DNA of 64,000 bases from Jacaranda mimosifolia (GCA_018894105.1 CM032126.1:29052391-29116390), one strand, 5' to 3'. Positions 49,415 through 62,131 are shown, numbered from the stretch's first letter. Notes: generated from the sequence alone by a model not told the origin. Made by a program: numbers and translations.

Positions 49415-50307
49415 CGCCGTTTTTTTTGTTTTTTTGACCCATTTTCATTTTCTTTTGAAAATGAAGACAAAGAGCCATATTCAACTTCTCCCCCATTTTC
49501 ACAAATATTTTTATTGTTAAAATATTTTTCCAGACAAACTTTTACACTCTCTCTTCATTTTTATTTTTCATCATTTTTCATTTCTCCTACTCGTAATTGC
49601 ACGACTTTTAATATAAAAATACTACGGTCTGGATTGGTTGTGATTTCATTCTTATTTTTTGTTTTCATTATTTTAAAATGTGTTTTCATTTTATCATTAT
49701 TTGCGTGTGGAAATGAAAATGTGATTGGTTGTGAATTGTGTAAATTTTGAAGAAAAAAAAAGTAGATTGAAAATAATATTTTAATATAATAGTGTTAAAT
49801 ATTTTAATGCAGTAGTATTAATTATTATTGTTTAATTGATTGTGGGTCCCATTTTTTTGAAAAGATAGAAAAAATAATTATTTAATAAGTTAGTGGATGA
49901 TAATGTGATGAAAATTTAATATTAAATTTTATGTGGGTTCCATTGTCTTGAAATGATAAAAAAAAATATATTTAATTAATTATTGAATTTTAATTATTTT
50001 TAAATTAGTAGGTATTATAGGTTTTTTATAGATATGAAAATGAAAATAGATGGTGGTTTCATTGAAAATGGTACAAATAATGATGTTTTCTATTTTGAAA
50101 ATAGTGTAAAATGAGAAAATGGTGCTCTAGAACACAAATAATCCGGCACTACATTTTTCAAATACAACTCATTTTCAATCCCACATAATTATTACATTTT
50201 AAACAAAATATAAACATTTCATTTTCAAAAATACTTTTATAACTAACTTTTCACTATTTTTTTTGCCAAAAAATAAAAATGCCTCCAAAAAACAAATCTA
50301 AACGGCC
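49415..50307. mobile_element. Outer MITE holding a nested MITE
   Basis: The left end CGCCGTTTTTTTTGTTTTTTTG and the reverse-complemented right end GGCCGTTTAGATTTGTTTTTTGG form inverted repeats. The inner element at 49626-50147 interrupts it and is flanked by ACTAC on both sides. The outer element without the insertion would be about 370 bp. Confidence 0.45.
49626..50147 (+). mobile_element. MITE, copy 1 (nested), with ACTAC flanks
   Basis: The left end GGTCTGGATTGGTTGTGATT and the reverse-complemented right end GCCGGATTATTTGTGTTCTA are imperfect inverted repeats. ACTAC flanks both ends (49621-49625 and 50148-50152). The 522-bp body matches 57242-57762 along its length, for example GTTTTCATTATTTTAAAATG and TTAATTGATTGTGGG. 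No ORF. Confidence 0.7.
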
Positions 50308-50390
50308 TGTAAGGAACTGAGGAGCTGCTTTTGAATTTGGATCACATTTTCGTGTTCATTGTGCAATGAGTAAAAAAAATCAACTGCCAG

Positions 50391-51247
50391 CACAAGAAAA
50401 ATGGCCTTTCATTTTATAACACAATGACACACAATACATTGAAAGTAATATTTTGTGACGTTTAGTTAATAAATGTCAAATAAAATAGTAAATAGTGGCA
50501 TTTGATTGAGTATGTCAACATAAATGGGTTTTAAAGGCATTTAACTAAGTATCATCAATTGTTATTAAAAATGGCACTTATATCATGTTATAGTGTCATT
50601 TTGTAGATAATGCCATAACATATTTAATTACACTAATTTAATGACATTTTACAATATAGTGACACAATAAAACAATATGATGATAGTTATAAAAAATGTC
50701 ACCATAATATCATATGTAGTGGGATTTGACATGACAACATAATTAATTCAATAGTCACTTAATTAATGTTCTTACCAATGATGATAACTACCATGCTAAA
50801 TATTATTGAATATAGTGTGTCAATTGTTAAGGTAGGTGCATTCTTCTAAATCTCATATTTTAATTAATAATTTTATTAAAGATCCTTCTATATTTAACAA
50901 CTTAATCATTAAGGTAGTGAAACTATTATTTGTAAGATTTCATTTTAATCCTTTTCTAACATGGAAGTGTATAACAATTAATAATAAGATTTTGACTTAC
51001 CTTTCCCTATGCTCAATCATCAACTATGGTAATGTGATAAATTCTCAAATTTACCTTTCCCTATTCTCAAACTTATGTGGTAATGCATGCTTGTAAATTT
51101 TATGTATACTCAAACTTGAAGACTTCAACTATTTCTTGAAGGTATGAGTCTCCTCATTTGACTGTTATTTTTTTTTTATTATTTTGTAATATCATTCTGT
51201 GACTTGGGATTTGATGTTACTGTGGAAGAAATAGTACAGAATAGATA

Positions 51248-51283
<36 letters not shown>

Positions 51284-52703
51284 GCAAAATTTGTGAATAT
51301 ATTTGATACACCATGAACTTCTTTGTTATAATTGCAATAACATTATAGAATTCATCATTTCTAACATCTTTGTTGTATACACCATGAACTTCCTCCACCA
51401 ATAAAACCCATTATCTTTACACATTCCTTCTTTCCAAGGGAGAGTGCAGTCCAATACAAGAGCAACTACAGCACCCACAGTCACATGCTTAGCCAAAAGC
51501 TTTTGTGGTATGTATTGACAATCTCTTAAGTTTTGTAAAATATTAATCTTATTGCTTTATATAATTATGAATTTTTATAATAACGATTATATATTTATAC
51601 TATTGTCCTACTTGTGCAGATTTCAAAAGATGTAGATTCTCGCCTTTTATGGATGATTCAAATGTTTTTTGAAGATATATATAATTTCAAGTATTGGATT
51701 CTAATGATTTTTGAATATTCACTAAATTTGAAGCACCTTAATTTGGATTTTAGTCTTCTAATAGAGCTATTTATTTTTGTTAGATTTAGTAGACTACAAC
51801 CTTTGGACATACTATTGATCAATGATGTTACTATGAACTTATGTTTATTTAATGATTTCATTTAATTTGAAATATCTTCTTTGCTCCATTTCTTTTTAGG
51901 TTGATAAAATGATGATGATGATGATTAAGAATAAAGATTGTTATGTTATTTCATTGTTAAAAGAATTTAATTTTTGCCTATTAGATAAATAGATACTATT
52001 AGTGCTTGAAATTAATATTATAGGCTTAAAGTGGCACTATAAAATGTCCATTTTATAAGTTTTTTTGGCATTTTGAAATGTCAGAAAATAATTTTTTTGG
52101 GACACTACTAAGGTAACTAAATAAAATATTTTGACAAGTTAAAGTATCACAAAAGGTATATTTTGGTGACATTTGGTAATGTAACAATTTATAAATAGTG
52201 TCATTTCAAAGTGTCAGCTAAATCCTTTTTTTGCAGCATTTTGACATGTCACTAATATACAATTTTGTGGCTTGGTTACATACCATTTAAAAATATCTTT
52301 TATGACATTTTAGCATATCATTTTTGCATTTTTTATGGCATGTTACTATGTCATTCAAAGATATGTCATTTATTATATTTTAATATGTCATTTATTATAT
52401 TTTTCATGGCATTTTAATATGTCATCAAAATAAACTTTTTGTGGCATTTTAGTATGTTACTACATGCATCTTTGTGGCATATTACCATATCACTTTGACA
52501 AAAGAATGTGATATTTTGATATGTCATTCAATAAACTTTTTGTGATATTTTAAAATGTCATTTAATGTGTTTTTTGTGGCACTTTATTAATGTCACAATA
52601 TGATTAAAATAGTGACATTTATATTTTTAATTACACCATTATAAATGATATTTTTAGAAAATATCATTAAATATAAAATTGTCACTTAATAAATCTTTTC
52701 GTG
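50391..52703. mobile_element. CACTA-like non-autonomous element, no target duplication seen
   Basis: The ends are CACAAGAAAAATGG and, reverse-complemented, CACGAAAAGATTTA, both close to the CACTACAAGAAAA type. Subterminal regions are dense with short repeats of the TGGCATTTTAATATGTCA type (about 50440-50720 and 52020-52690), like CACTA transposase binding arrays. The centre (50850-51900) is AT-rich with no recognised domain. The flanking trinucleotides (CAG and TAT) do not match, so the ends or the class may be wrong. Confidence 0.5.
51253..51281. repeat. (TA)n microsatellite
   Basis: An uninterrupted TA dinucleotide run of about 29 bp within the CACTA-like element. Confidence 0.95.
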
Positions 52704-54098
52704 TATCTATGTGTATAGCTCAGTGTGTGGTCTTCATAATTTCTCTTACGAATCAATAAAACATAAAATAAATGGGGAAAAAGAAAGAAAAGGAGACTAA
52801 TCACTTTGAGCCATATATTTGCATCATTGCATACGTCATAGACTGCAGCATAGTCCTTTTGCCCTTCATCCTGGGAAAGCATGAAAAGGTCATATACGCA
52901 TTTACATGTAATATGAACATGAAATTATAAACAAAGATTAAGAAAATATAAAATTTTAGTTTATTTATGAAATTGTACTCTGAATAATAGTGTGATTGAA
53001 AGGTAGTAATGTCACATCAATATTTTATACGAAAAACTTATTAAAATGAGAGTATTTTAGAAATATAAAAATTTATTTTAGTAAATAAATTATTATTTTT
53101 AAAATGTTTCAAAATAAAAATAAATATCATAAATTTACGACAGCATATATTATATGATCGAATACGTGCATGCAGCTTGCAAGTCATGGGACGAATTATA
53201 TGTAACAGAAATGCAGATTGTCTAAGGCTAATTAGTTCATTCTACCATGGCTATTTTAATTTTAATTGGTGTCCTTGGATCATAGGTCATATATATGTAG
53301 TGATGGATCTAGAAATAAGAGTTTGAGGAATCAAAAATTATAAGGATATAAAAATTTAAATTAATATATATTTTATAATTTACGAATTAGAAATGCGTGA
53401 TTTTCATTGAAGTTAAGCTCAAAGATCTTTTATACTATAAATTTCATCAATGATCTAATCAATATCAAAATTTTAAGTAATATCATTTTTAATATAAGTA
53501 ACAAAGCAACTAGCTAAAAAATCATCTTTCTTTATTATTAGAGCCTTTTTTCACAATATTTATAATGAATTTTTTGTTTCACTTCTAGCTGTTGAAAAAC
53601 GAAGAAAATCTATTTTTTTTTTAAAATTATTCACTTATTTTTGTCTCTTTATCCCAATCTCGTTCAATTCAAAAAAAAAAAAATTCACTTATTTTGCAAG
53701 TCTCTTAACGTTCTATTTAACTAGACCCCTATGGTGTTTGTGTGAATAGGCATGTCCTAATGGGCCTAACCTAATTGTCTTCATTTTATTAGTTGATTGT
53801 CAATATGGACTTAAAAGTTTATTTGAGTTTTACAAAATTGGAATAGGCAAAATTAAATTAATTTATTTTAATTTTTATTGTTAATTAAAAATCACTTAAT
53901 TTAATTTAATTAATTTAAATAATTAATTATTTATTTAGGGGCCAAAATTAATTTTTTTTAAATGAATTAATATTAATTAAAAATTAATATTTCTAATTAA
54001 TATTATATAATCTATTCTTAAAAATACACTATTATTACTAATTTATATCTATACATATAAATATATACATGTACACACACAACAATTTGGTGGGCCGG
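52704..54098. other. AT-rich intergenic sequence
   Basis: No gene or bounded element was recognised. The segment 53860-54060 is almost pure A/T. Confidence 0.4.
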
Positions 54099-54111
54099 GG
54101 GGGGGGGGGGG
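54099..54111 (+). repeat. Poly-G tract of 13
   Basis: A run of 13 G in an otherwise AT-rich stretch, just beside the next MITE's target site. Its length may be an assembly or polymerase artefact. Confidence 0.7.
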
Positions 54112-54120
54112 CAATGGCCT

Positions 54121-54675
54121 AGGAGTGTAAGATTAGTCGAGCCGGCTTGATTATAGCTCAATTCTAGCTCGAGATTTAATATGAGTCGTGCTCGAGCTTT
54201 ACTTTAGTTGTTCAAAAGCTCATGAGCTTTTTCCCATTTTTAGATATTTTTTATATAATAATTAATATACATTAATAATTTACTTTTTTTTTAATTTTAA
54301 ATATTTATTATATATTAATTAAATAATTAATATATTTTAATAATTTATTTTGTCTAATTTTAAATATTTATTATATATGATTAAATAATTATAATATATT
54401 AATAATTTAATACTTTATCAATAATTATAATATATTATAATTTAAATTATTATAGTAATTAATATAGTATATATTATAATTTAATATATATTTTATTTAT
54501 AATTATACTTTGAATTGTTTTATTAATTATTATTAAATAATTATGATATATTAATAATTTAATATTTTTGTTTAATTTAAAATTTTCTGATGAGCTGTGC
54601 ACGAGCTCAAAATACTGGGCTCAAGCTCTCAATTTTTGCCGAGCTCAACTTGAGCTCGACTCATTTACACCCCTA
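54121..54675. mobile_element. MITE with GAGCTCGA-rich inverted termini
   Basis: The left end AGGAGTGTAAGATTAGTCGA and the reverse-complemented right end AGGGGTGTAAATGAGTCGAG are inverted repeats, followed by palindromic AGCTCGAG/GAGCTC motifs on each arm. The flanks CAATGGCCT (54112-54120) and CAATGCCCC (54676-54684) match at 7 of 9, suggesting an 8-9-bp target duplication (hAT or Mutator type). The centre is A/T-rich without an ORF. Confidence 0.65.
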
Positions 54676-55068
54676 CAATGCCCCTGGTTGTCCCCCTTGA
54701 ATCCGTCCATGTATATATGTATACAAATAACATTAATATTTAAAAATCAAAATAAATATTAGCTATAGTCCAAGGTATGATGTACGGAAACTTGTGTAGT
54801 CTGCATCTATATTATTATTATTATTATTATTATTCATTAAAGTTAGAATACAACATGCTTGCATTGAAATTCCACATGGGGTTACAGAACAAATATAGGT
54901 TTGGGTCATTCTCTTTGGGTACGCATGTTGAGTCATTTCGATCGGGACTTCATGTTGCTGCCTCTCATATGTTCTGCAGATCGCATTAACTGAAAAGGGG
55001 GGGGGAGGGAAGAAAAGGGTTAAGTTAAAACTTTCACTTTAAATAGTATAAATTATCAGATAATAATA
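54676..55068. other. Intergenic sequence with an (ATT)n microsatellite
   Basis: ATT repeats run at 54811-54834. No gene was recognised; the Tyr-rich open frame at 54777-54989 is a by-product of the microsatellite. Confidence 0.5.
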
Positions 55069-55077
55069 TATAAATTG

Positions 55078-56626
55078 GGTTAATCATAATTTACTCCCTT
55101 GTGAAATATGAAATGTTCAGAACACCCTTCCGTGAAAAATAAACGTACAAAAAATCCCCCATGTGTTTTAAAAAACCATGCAACGAACCCCACTGAGAGC
55201 ATGGGTGTAAAACACACGCCAATATATGCAACTGGGCTTAAATTTTTATATATAAAAAAACAATTATACCCTTATTCATCAACCGTTGGATCTCCTTTTA
55301 AAAAATCAACGGTTTAGATCAAATCATATTATATATTTTTTTAAAATTATATAAAACATATATATGCAACATAAAATATTATAATATATATAATGTATAT
55401 ATTATATATATACAAGTGTATATATACATATTATCATTTATATATATACAATTATATATATATAAATGAGTACCGTCAGCAGCCACCGCCGGCATCTGGC
55501 AACCCGCAACCACCTCTGACAGCCGGCAGCCGGCAATATTATATATAAAAAAAAGCGGATGGCAGCCAATGGCAGGATTTGGCCAGATCAGTATCTGCCA
55601 TGGCGGCAGTAAAGTTTGGGGAGACGGGGTGGGTGGGTCGGTCGGGTTTTGTACTATATATATTTTATGATATATGTATATTATATATTATCATATATAT
55701 GATAATAAATATATAAATATAACTATCTTATAAAAAATATATATGTATATAAATATATTATATATTTTCATAAATATATATAATATTTAATTTGAAATAA
55801 ATAATTAGAAAAAAAAATATAAATAAAATTATTTAAATTTTATAGATAAATTTATATAAAGATGATGTTATTAAATAATTGTATATATTATCACACACAA
55901 ATATATATATATATGATAAGAACATCATATATACTAATATATATGTATAAATATCTTATCAAAAAAATATATGTATATATTATATATATTTTAATAAATA
56001 TTTAATATTTAATTTGAAATGAATAATTAGAAAAAATATATATATAAATATAAATTATTTAAATTTTATAGATAAATTTATATATATGTATATATATTAT
56101 ATATGTATTTAAGTATAAATAAAAAATATGTTACATATTTTTATGAAATTTAAATTTTATATACTTTGGAATGAATTAATTGAAAGAAAGATTAATATAA
56201 TTGATAAGGTAAAAATAAAAGTGATTTTAATTTTATAAATAAATTTATATATGTATAAAATGAGAATATATGAAATAATGAGAAATGAGAAATGAGAAAT
56301 AATAATAAATTTATATATATGTATAAAATGAGAAATATGTGAAATAATGAAAGAAGAGAGAAATGAGAAATAAAAAGAAAAGAAAAGAATGAAAGAAAAA
56401 AAAATGATAATAAAAGGTTATTTAAATTGAATTAAAAATATATTAAATGATTAAGGGCAAATTAGTCTTTTCATATTAAAATTATATTAAATGGGCAGCG
56501 AATGAAGAGGAGGCGGTGTGCATGATTTTTTAAAACACAGGGGATTTTTTTGTATGTTTATATTTCACAGGGGGGGTGTTTTGAACATTTTATATTTCAC
56601 AGAGGGGGTAAATTATAATTAATCCT
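55078..56626. mobile_element. Long-TIR Mutator-like (MULE) non-autonomous element
   Basis: The left arm GGGTTAATCATAATTTACTC continues through TGTGAAATATGAAATGTTC and AGAACACCC. The reverse-complemented right arm AGGATTAATTATAATTTACC continues through TGTGAAATATAAAATGTTC and AAAACACCC, so the inverted repeats extend about 80-100 bp. The flanks ATATAAATT (55069-55077) and ATAAAAATT (56627-56635) match at 8 of 9, fitting the 9-bp Mutator duplication. There is no transposase ORF. A GC-rich island (about 55465-55650) and an internal duplication lie within. Confidence 0.85.
55715..56090 (+). repeat. Internal direct repeat in the MULE
   Basis: A block ending AATTTAATTTGAAATAAATAATTAGAAA .. TTATTTAAATTTTATAGATA (about 55715-55860) recurs about 230 bp later (about 55935-56085), with small changes in the TA-rich parts. 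Confidence 0.7.
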
Positions 56627-56635
56627 ATAAAAATT

Positions 56636-57241
56636 GCATGTATTAGTGATAAAATTTTAAATAATAGTACAAAATTTTATTGTTAGTTGTATGAACCAGG
56701 TCATAATAATTGCCCTTTTGGGATAATAATAATTGAGACGAATGTAATATCGATAAAACTAGTGTTTAGTTTATGGTTATTAATGTTAATGGTATACATA
56801 AAATTTTTGAGTTGTTTCTGACAATTTATTGAGACTGAAAACTGTTAGTACTCTGGTTAGTGACAAGTATTCTTTTCTTTTTTCCTTTTTTTGTCGTTAA
56901 TTATTAACAAGGACAACAATTCTTCAACCATGCATCTATTTGAAAGAATAAATGAATTATTTATAATAATATATAAAAATAAATTTACAAATCAATCATT
57001 TAATTTCATGGAATAATAATCATGTCGTGATTCAAATTACCTAAATTTATCCGTGCTTTTATCCAATATTTTTGTATAGTAAATGTTGCGTCTTTCTCTA
57101 TGCTAAAATACATTTATTATGATACGTTAATTAACTATAAATAAAGGCAAAAAATATTGTGAAAATAGCATTTGGGATTGCTCGTTGTTTAAATATTGAA
57201 AAGAAAAAGAATTAAAGGTAGCAGACATTTTTAGACCTTTA
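56636..57241. other. AT-rich intergenic sequence
   Basis: Nothing recognised between the MULE and the next MITE copy. Confidence 0.4.
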
Positions 57242-57762
57242 GAGCTAGATTGATTGTGTTTTCACTCTTATTTTTTGTTTTCATTATTTTAAAATGTGTT
57301 TTTATTTTATCATTATTTTGCGTGTAAAAATGAAAATATGATTGGTTGCAAGTTGTAAAATTTTTGAAAAAAGATAGATTAAAAATAATATTTTAATATA
57401 ATAATGTTAAATATTTTAATATAATAGTATTAATTATTATGTTTAATTGATTGTGGGCCCAATTTTCTTGAAAAGATAAAAATAATAATTATTTAATAAG
57501 TTAATGGATGATAATGTGATGAAAAATTAATATTAAATTTTATATGGATCTTATTGTCTTGAAATGATAAAAAAAATTAATATTTAATTAGATGATAGAT
57601 TTTAATTAATTTTAAATTAGTAGATATTGTAAATTTTTTATAAATACGAAAATGAAAATAAATAATATTTTCATTAAAAATAGTATAAATAATAGCATTT
57701 TCTATTTTCAAAATAATATAAAATAAGAAAATAATTATCTAAAACACAGCCAATCCAACCCT
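57242..57762 (+). mobile_element. MITE, copy 2 of the family at 49626
   Basis: About 520 bp, matching 49626-50147 collinearly (TTTTTGTTTTCATTATTTTA, TTAATTGATTGTGGG, GTGATGAAAA). The left end GAGCTAGATTGATTGTGTTT and the reverse-complemented right end AGGGTTGGATTGGCTGTGTT are inverted repeats. No clean target duplication. Confidence 0.7.
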
Positions 57763-57988
57763 TAATTTTCTTAGTTCTCTGAATGTGGGTTTGGATATCA
57801 AATTCAGTTTGAAGTCTCGTTCCTTTTGTACCACGTGCATTGAGAAACGATGAAGAACCCAACCACTGCTTTTCTTAGATAATTAAGTTGGGGCCCGGAA
57901 ATTAAGAGGGTCTTTTTCTTCTTAATTTACATCTTCATATTGGTACTAGTTTTTGAGTTTATAATGATTTTTTGTTCATAATTATTTA

Positions 57989-59021
57989 GGTTGTGTTCAC
58001 TTGTATTTTTGGAAAAAAAATTTCAATCCTCAAAACAATCCCAAAAAGTAGGTACATTCTCCAATTTTTGTTCCAAAATATCAAAATTTTATACCCAATT
58101 CAATCACAAAAATTCCTACACCCTAAAAATCACACCTACTCTCTTTTCTCACTCTACCTTTTACATTACTCATTCATTTATTAGTCTTACTTCACTCACA
58201 TATATATATATATATATATGAAAAAAAATTAAAATTTTAGTAGTTAAAAAATTCTAAAATTTATATTTGCAAATTTAATTAAACTAATTTTTGGAAAATT
58301 ATTTAAATTTAATTAAATGTTTTTATATTATAAGTAAATAGCTTATTTATTAAATAACATATTAAATTAATTAACTTATTAATATCATCTAATATTAACA
58401 CAATAATCTATTTAATTTAATAAATTAATTTTAAATAATTATTTTTTTTATTAATAAATAATTTATCTATTAAATAACGTATTAATTATTTAATGTTTCA
58501 AGTTAGTTAGATAACATATTATATTAATAAAATTAATTTGTTTAATTAAATAAATGAATTATTATATTTATATAAATTATATTTCATACAGATAAATATT
58601 ACATATGTAATTAAATATTCTAATAATCTATTTAATTTAATAATCAATTACATATAAAATTTAATATAATAATAAATTAATTTTAAATAATTATTTTGTT
58701 TATTACTAAATATTTTATCTACCAATCATAACATATATATACATATACACACACATCATCAAATTATAAATGTAAATATATATTACATAAAAAAATTAAT
58801 TTTTCCCTCACAAATCCAACAAAAAAGTAACTGATTTGACATTTACAGTAAAATTTGTCCCCCCACCAAAATATTAACAAACAAATAACCCATTCTCAAA
58901 TTATTTTTTTTATTTTTCCAAAACAAAAATAAATTATTGACACTTTTTCAATTTTTCTTCCAAAAATTCATTCCTCCAAAAAAATTTTTAAAAAATGACC
59001 AAAATACAAGTCAACATAGCC
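57989..59021 (+). mobile_element. Tourist-like element, second copy, TTA target duplication
   Basis: The left end GGTTGTGTTCACTTGTATTT and the reverse-complemented right end GGCTATGTTGACTTGTATTT match well over 20 bp or more. They are flanked by TTA at 57986-57988 and 59022-59024, the PIF/Harbinger signature. Its 1,033 bp of AT-rich sequence is the same family as 2264-3853 but inverted and shorter. No transposase ORF. Confidence 0.85.
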
Positions 59022-59234
59022 TTAAAATAAAATAATAATAACAAGGTCAAGCTGGGAAGTTATATGAGTGTTGGACACGCAACCAAAATAATAATAAGAA
59101 TAAGGACAAAATTTAAAAGGACAAAAAGACAGCTAGAGGATAGATGGAATCACTGAAATTGGAAAACGATAAAAATGTCTAGATTGCTGTCTTTCGCTTC
59201 TCTTGCCCTTTGGCCACTTGGAACGCGAATCTTG

Positions 59235-59411
59235 GGGTTTAGATCATGTATTTTATTTTTTATTTCATTTCATATTTTAATTTATTGTATTTATATTAAG
59301 TGTAATTAATTTTTAATTATTTATTTTATAAAAAAATATTTAATATACATATTATATATTTATAAAATAAATAAAAAATAAAATAAAAAATGAAATAAAA
59401 AATTTAAACCC
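59235..59411. mobile_element. 177-bp MITE with 9-bp target duplication
   Basis: It begins GGGTTTAG and ends TTTAAACCC, with A/T-rich complementary arms (TATTTTATTTTTTATTTCAT against the reversed right arm). The flanks CGAATCTTG (59226-59234) and CGAATGTTG (59412-59420) match at 8 of 9, suggesting a Mutator-type target duplication. Confidence 0.7.
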
Positions 59412-60699
59412 CGAATGTTGGGTGGATTGTTGGTGTTATGCTTGGCTATCCTTATTTTATTATTAATGACTCTTTAATTGGAGGAAATAAAATTTGACGT
59501 TACAGGCGGATGATAAAAGTCATGATAAACACATTGTTTCCTATTATTTACTAGTGTAAATCCCGTATTACGCATGGTATATTTATTTAACTAAATTAAG
59601 TTAAAAAATTATAAATATGTAATTAATTTTTTATAATGAGGGGAATATATATATATATATATATATATGAACATCTTATCTACTTCGAACTTTATCTTGT
59701 AAAGGATCCACGACTTTAGTTTCAAACTATGATATAATTCATTTGAGTTAAGTAAATCCACATAAAAAATATAAATTATGTACTATTTCAAAAATATTTT
59801 TTAGTAATAAAATTATTTTGATCCAAAAAATTAAGATCTTTTATTAGCTTGAATATTTTATATTAAATCAACAAGAAGTTCAGAAATATATAAAATATTA
59901 TTTAATAAATTCTTGTAGTGTATAAAAAACAATAATAAATAGAGATAAAACTACAAAAATTATGTAACACGTCAAAATAGGATATTTTAGAGAAACTTGA
60001 GTTATTTAATTAATCAAATAAAATGAATTTATAATGAATAAATAAAACTAAATTAATTAATCAAAATGAAAAAACAAATTAAAAAGTAGCTCTTAAGTCC
60101 AAGTAAATCTGAAAAGGAGCTGATGCATCTATGTATATGTATATAAATTACACACACATTATGAACACACAAGTAACTTGAAAAATATTGAATTAATTTG
60201 ATAAAGAAATTATATGAATAAAAACCACAATAAAATAACAAAAGTGCAAATAATAATAATTTTTAAAAATAGAATTGAAAAAACTATCTTTCAAACATGA
60301 TATTCATGGTCCAAAATAGAGGAAGAAAAACATATGAATTTAGAGAATATTGAATAGAAAAATTCACCCAACAAAGAGGAACTATAATGAATTGCAAACT
60401 AAACCAAATTACAATAATTGACAAAAGGAAAAAAAAAAAAAAAAAAGGGAACAAAACTTGCAACTTAAAGAAGTACCTTATACATCCTGGTAAAGGTTCA
60501 AAACTCCCATATGACAAAAGTGAATGTGGAAATAAAGGGGGGGAAACAAAAATAAGGTGGTTTGCAAGTAATTAAAAAGAGAAATACTTTGTAATATTCA
60601 AAGTTTATCACTATTAAACGTAGGACACCTATTTACAAACTGTTCTAGTATCTTTTATTATTAGCAAAATATTTATTCATCATATATTCACATACATAA

Positions 60700-60720
60700 A
60701 AAGAAGAAGAAGAAGAAGAA
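60700..60720 (+). repeat. (AAG)n microsatellite
   Basis: About seven AAG units within the Helitron interior. Confidence 0.95.
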
Positions 60721-61019
60721 ATCTAAATAATAATTGAGCAACAAATGCATCAATACATGATGTTACACTCTCATGCATATATTGAGAATGGATCAGTATA
60801 AAAATGAAATATATATATATATATATATGAATGCAGATACATGATGTAATGAATGTTCACTTCAAAGTATAGGATGAAAGAAATTTTATTAGGGTTACCT
60901 TAAAGAAGACGATGAAGAAAAATATAGAGGATAAAAAGAAAAAAATTCCTTTTTTGCATGGTAGCATAGAAAAATAAGAAGTGTGTGGAATGAAATTTAT
61001 AGAATAATTTTTTTGTAGG

Positions 61020-61730
61020 AGTACTTAATTTGGTGATCATAAAATATCTTTTGAATTTTAAACTTATCAATTGAGATAAAAATTTATGATTATGGATATT
61101 TTGAATTATTTGATGAGACAAAACTATATGATTCAATTTTTGGATAAACATGAAGTCATGTTTTAGTTATAATAGATAAGTTGATTATATTAATATAAAA
61201 AAAATTAAATTAATAACCAATGAGATTTTTCTTAATTTAATTAAAAAACTCAAAATTCTAAAATTCAGAGTTTGGTCAAAATTGCACAATGGGTCTAGTC
61301 CATTGTGCTATATATAAAAGTATACAAAACAAATGAAATGTATATGTATTAATCTTGTGATAAATTAAATTTATAAGATATAATTTGTGATAAGAGTACT
61401 TAATATGGTTTTTGTAAAATATTTTTTAAACTATAAATTTATTTAGTGAGATAAAAACATAATTATAGATATTTTTTAAATTATCTTATAATATAATTTA
61501 ATCTATATTACTATTTTGGATAAACACAACATGATATTTTAGTTACAATATATAAGTTGATCTTATTAAAATGAAATATAAAATAAACAAACAACCAGTT
61601 AAAAATTTTCAATTATATTAAAAAACTCAAAATTATAATAATTTGACATTTGGCAAAAATTACACATTTAGAATTAAAATTTTACAATTCCGAGTCCCAC
61701 AACATTGTGCTACATATAATAGTATAGATA
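61020..61730 (+). repeat. Two diverged direct copies of an about 320-bp block
   Basis: The block at about 61020-61332 (GAGTACTTAATTTGGTGATC .. TTGTGCTATATATAAAAGTA) recurs at about 61396-61728 (GAGTACTTAATATGGTTTTT .. TTGTGCTACATATAATAGTA). The first copy ends with a 9-bp-stem hairpin, GCACAATGG/CCATTGTGC, at 61284-61308; the second has lost it. Non-coding; these may be repeated Helitron or MITE ends. Confidence 0.65.
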
Positions 61731-61746
61731 AAATACTCAATCCCTT

Positions 61747-61870
61747 AGGGCCCATTTGGTTTCATTTCTATATCTCATTTTCACATTTTCTACTATTTGA
61801 AAATAGAAACACATCATTTTTTACACATATTCATCCGACATCATTTTCATTGTCATTTTCAAAACACATT
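61747..61870 (-). mobile_element. Fragment of the 49626-type MITE family
   Basis: GGGCCCATTTGGTTTCATTT followed by TTCACATTTTCTACTATTTG and GAAAATAGAAACACATCATT resembles the reverse complement of the right arm of 49626-50147. Only about 120 bp remain. Confidence 0.4.
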
Positions 61871-62131
61871 CTCCAATAACCTGTATTTAAGCAATCTTGA
61901 AGACCTTGGTATAATTCAGCTCTAATATCTCGTTAATGTGTTCTTATATATCTGAGCTTTTGAGTTTCAATCTTCACATATTATCTACGACATATTGTTG
62001 GAATAAACGACCTCCATATAAAATGATTGAAGGATTAGGCATCTAAATATGATGTAATTCGAATAAAACTATAAATAAGAATTTCTTTGTCATTAGATAA
62101 ATATACATTAGGAAGTTAAATTAAAGATTAC

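Noticed and set aside
51614..51865. 83-codon open frame in the CACTA-like element
   Set aside because: AT-rich, with no match to transposase motifs; likely chance.
54099..54111. Poly-G run as a biological signal
   Set aside because: An isolated homopolymer next to a MITE target site; length uncertainty or assembly artefact is more likely than function.
61643..61879. 78-codon frame ending in Phe/Ser-rich sequence
   Set aside because: It spans the MITE fragment and flanking repeats; not a protein family.
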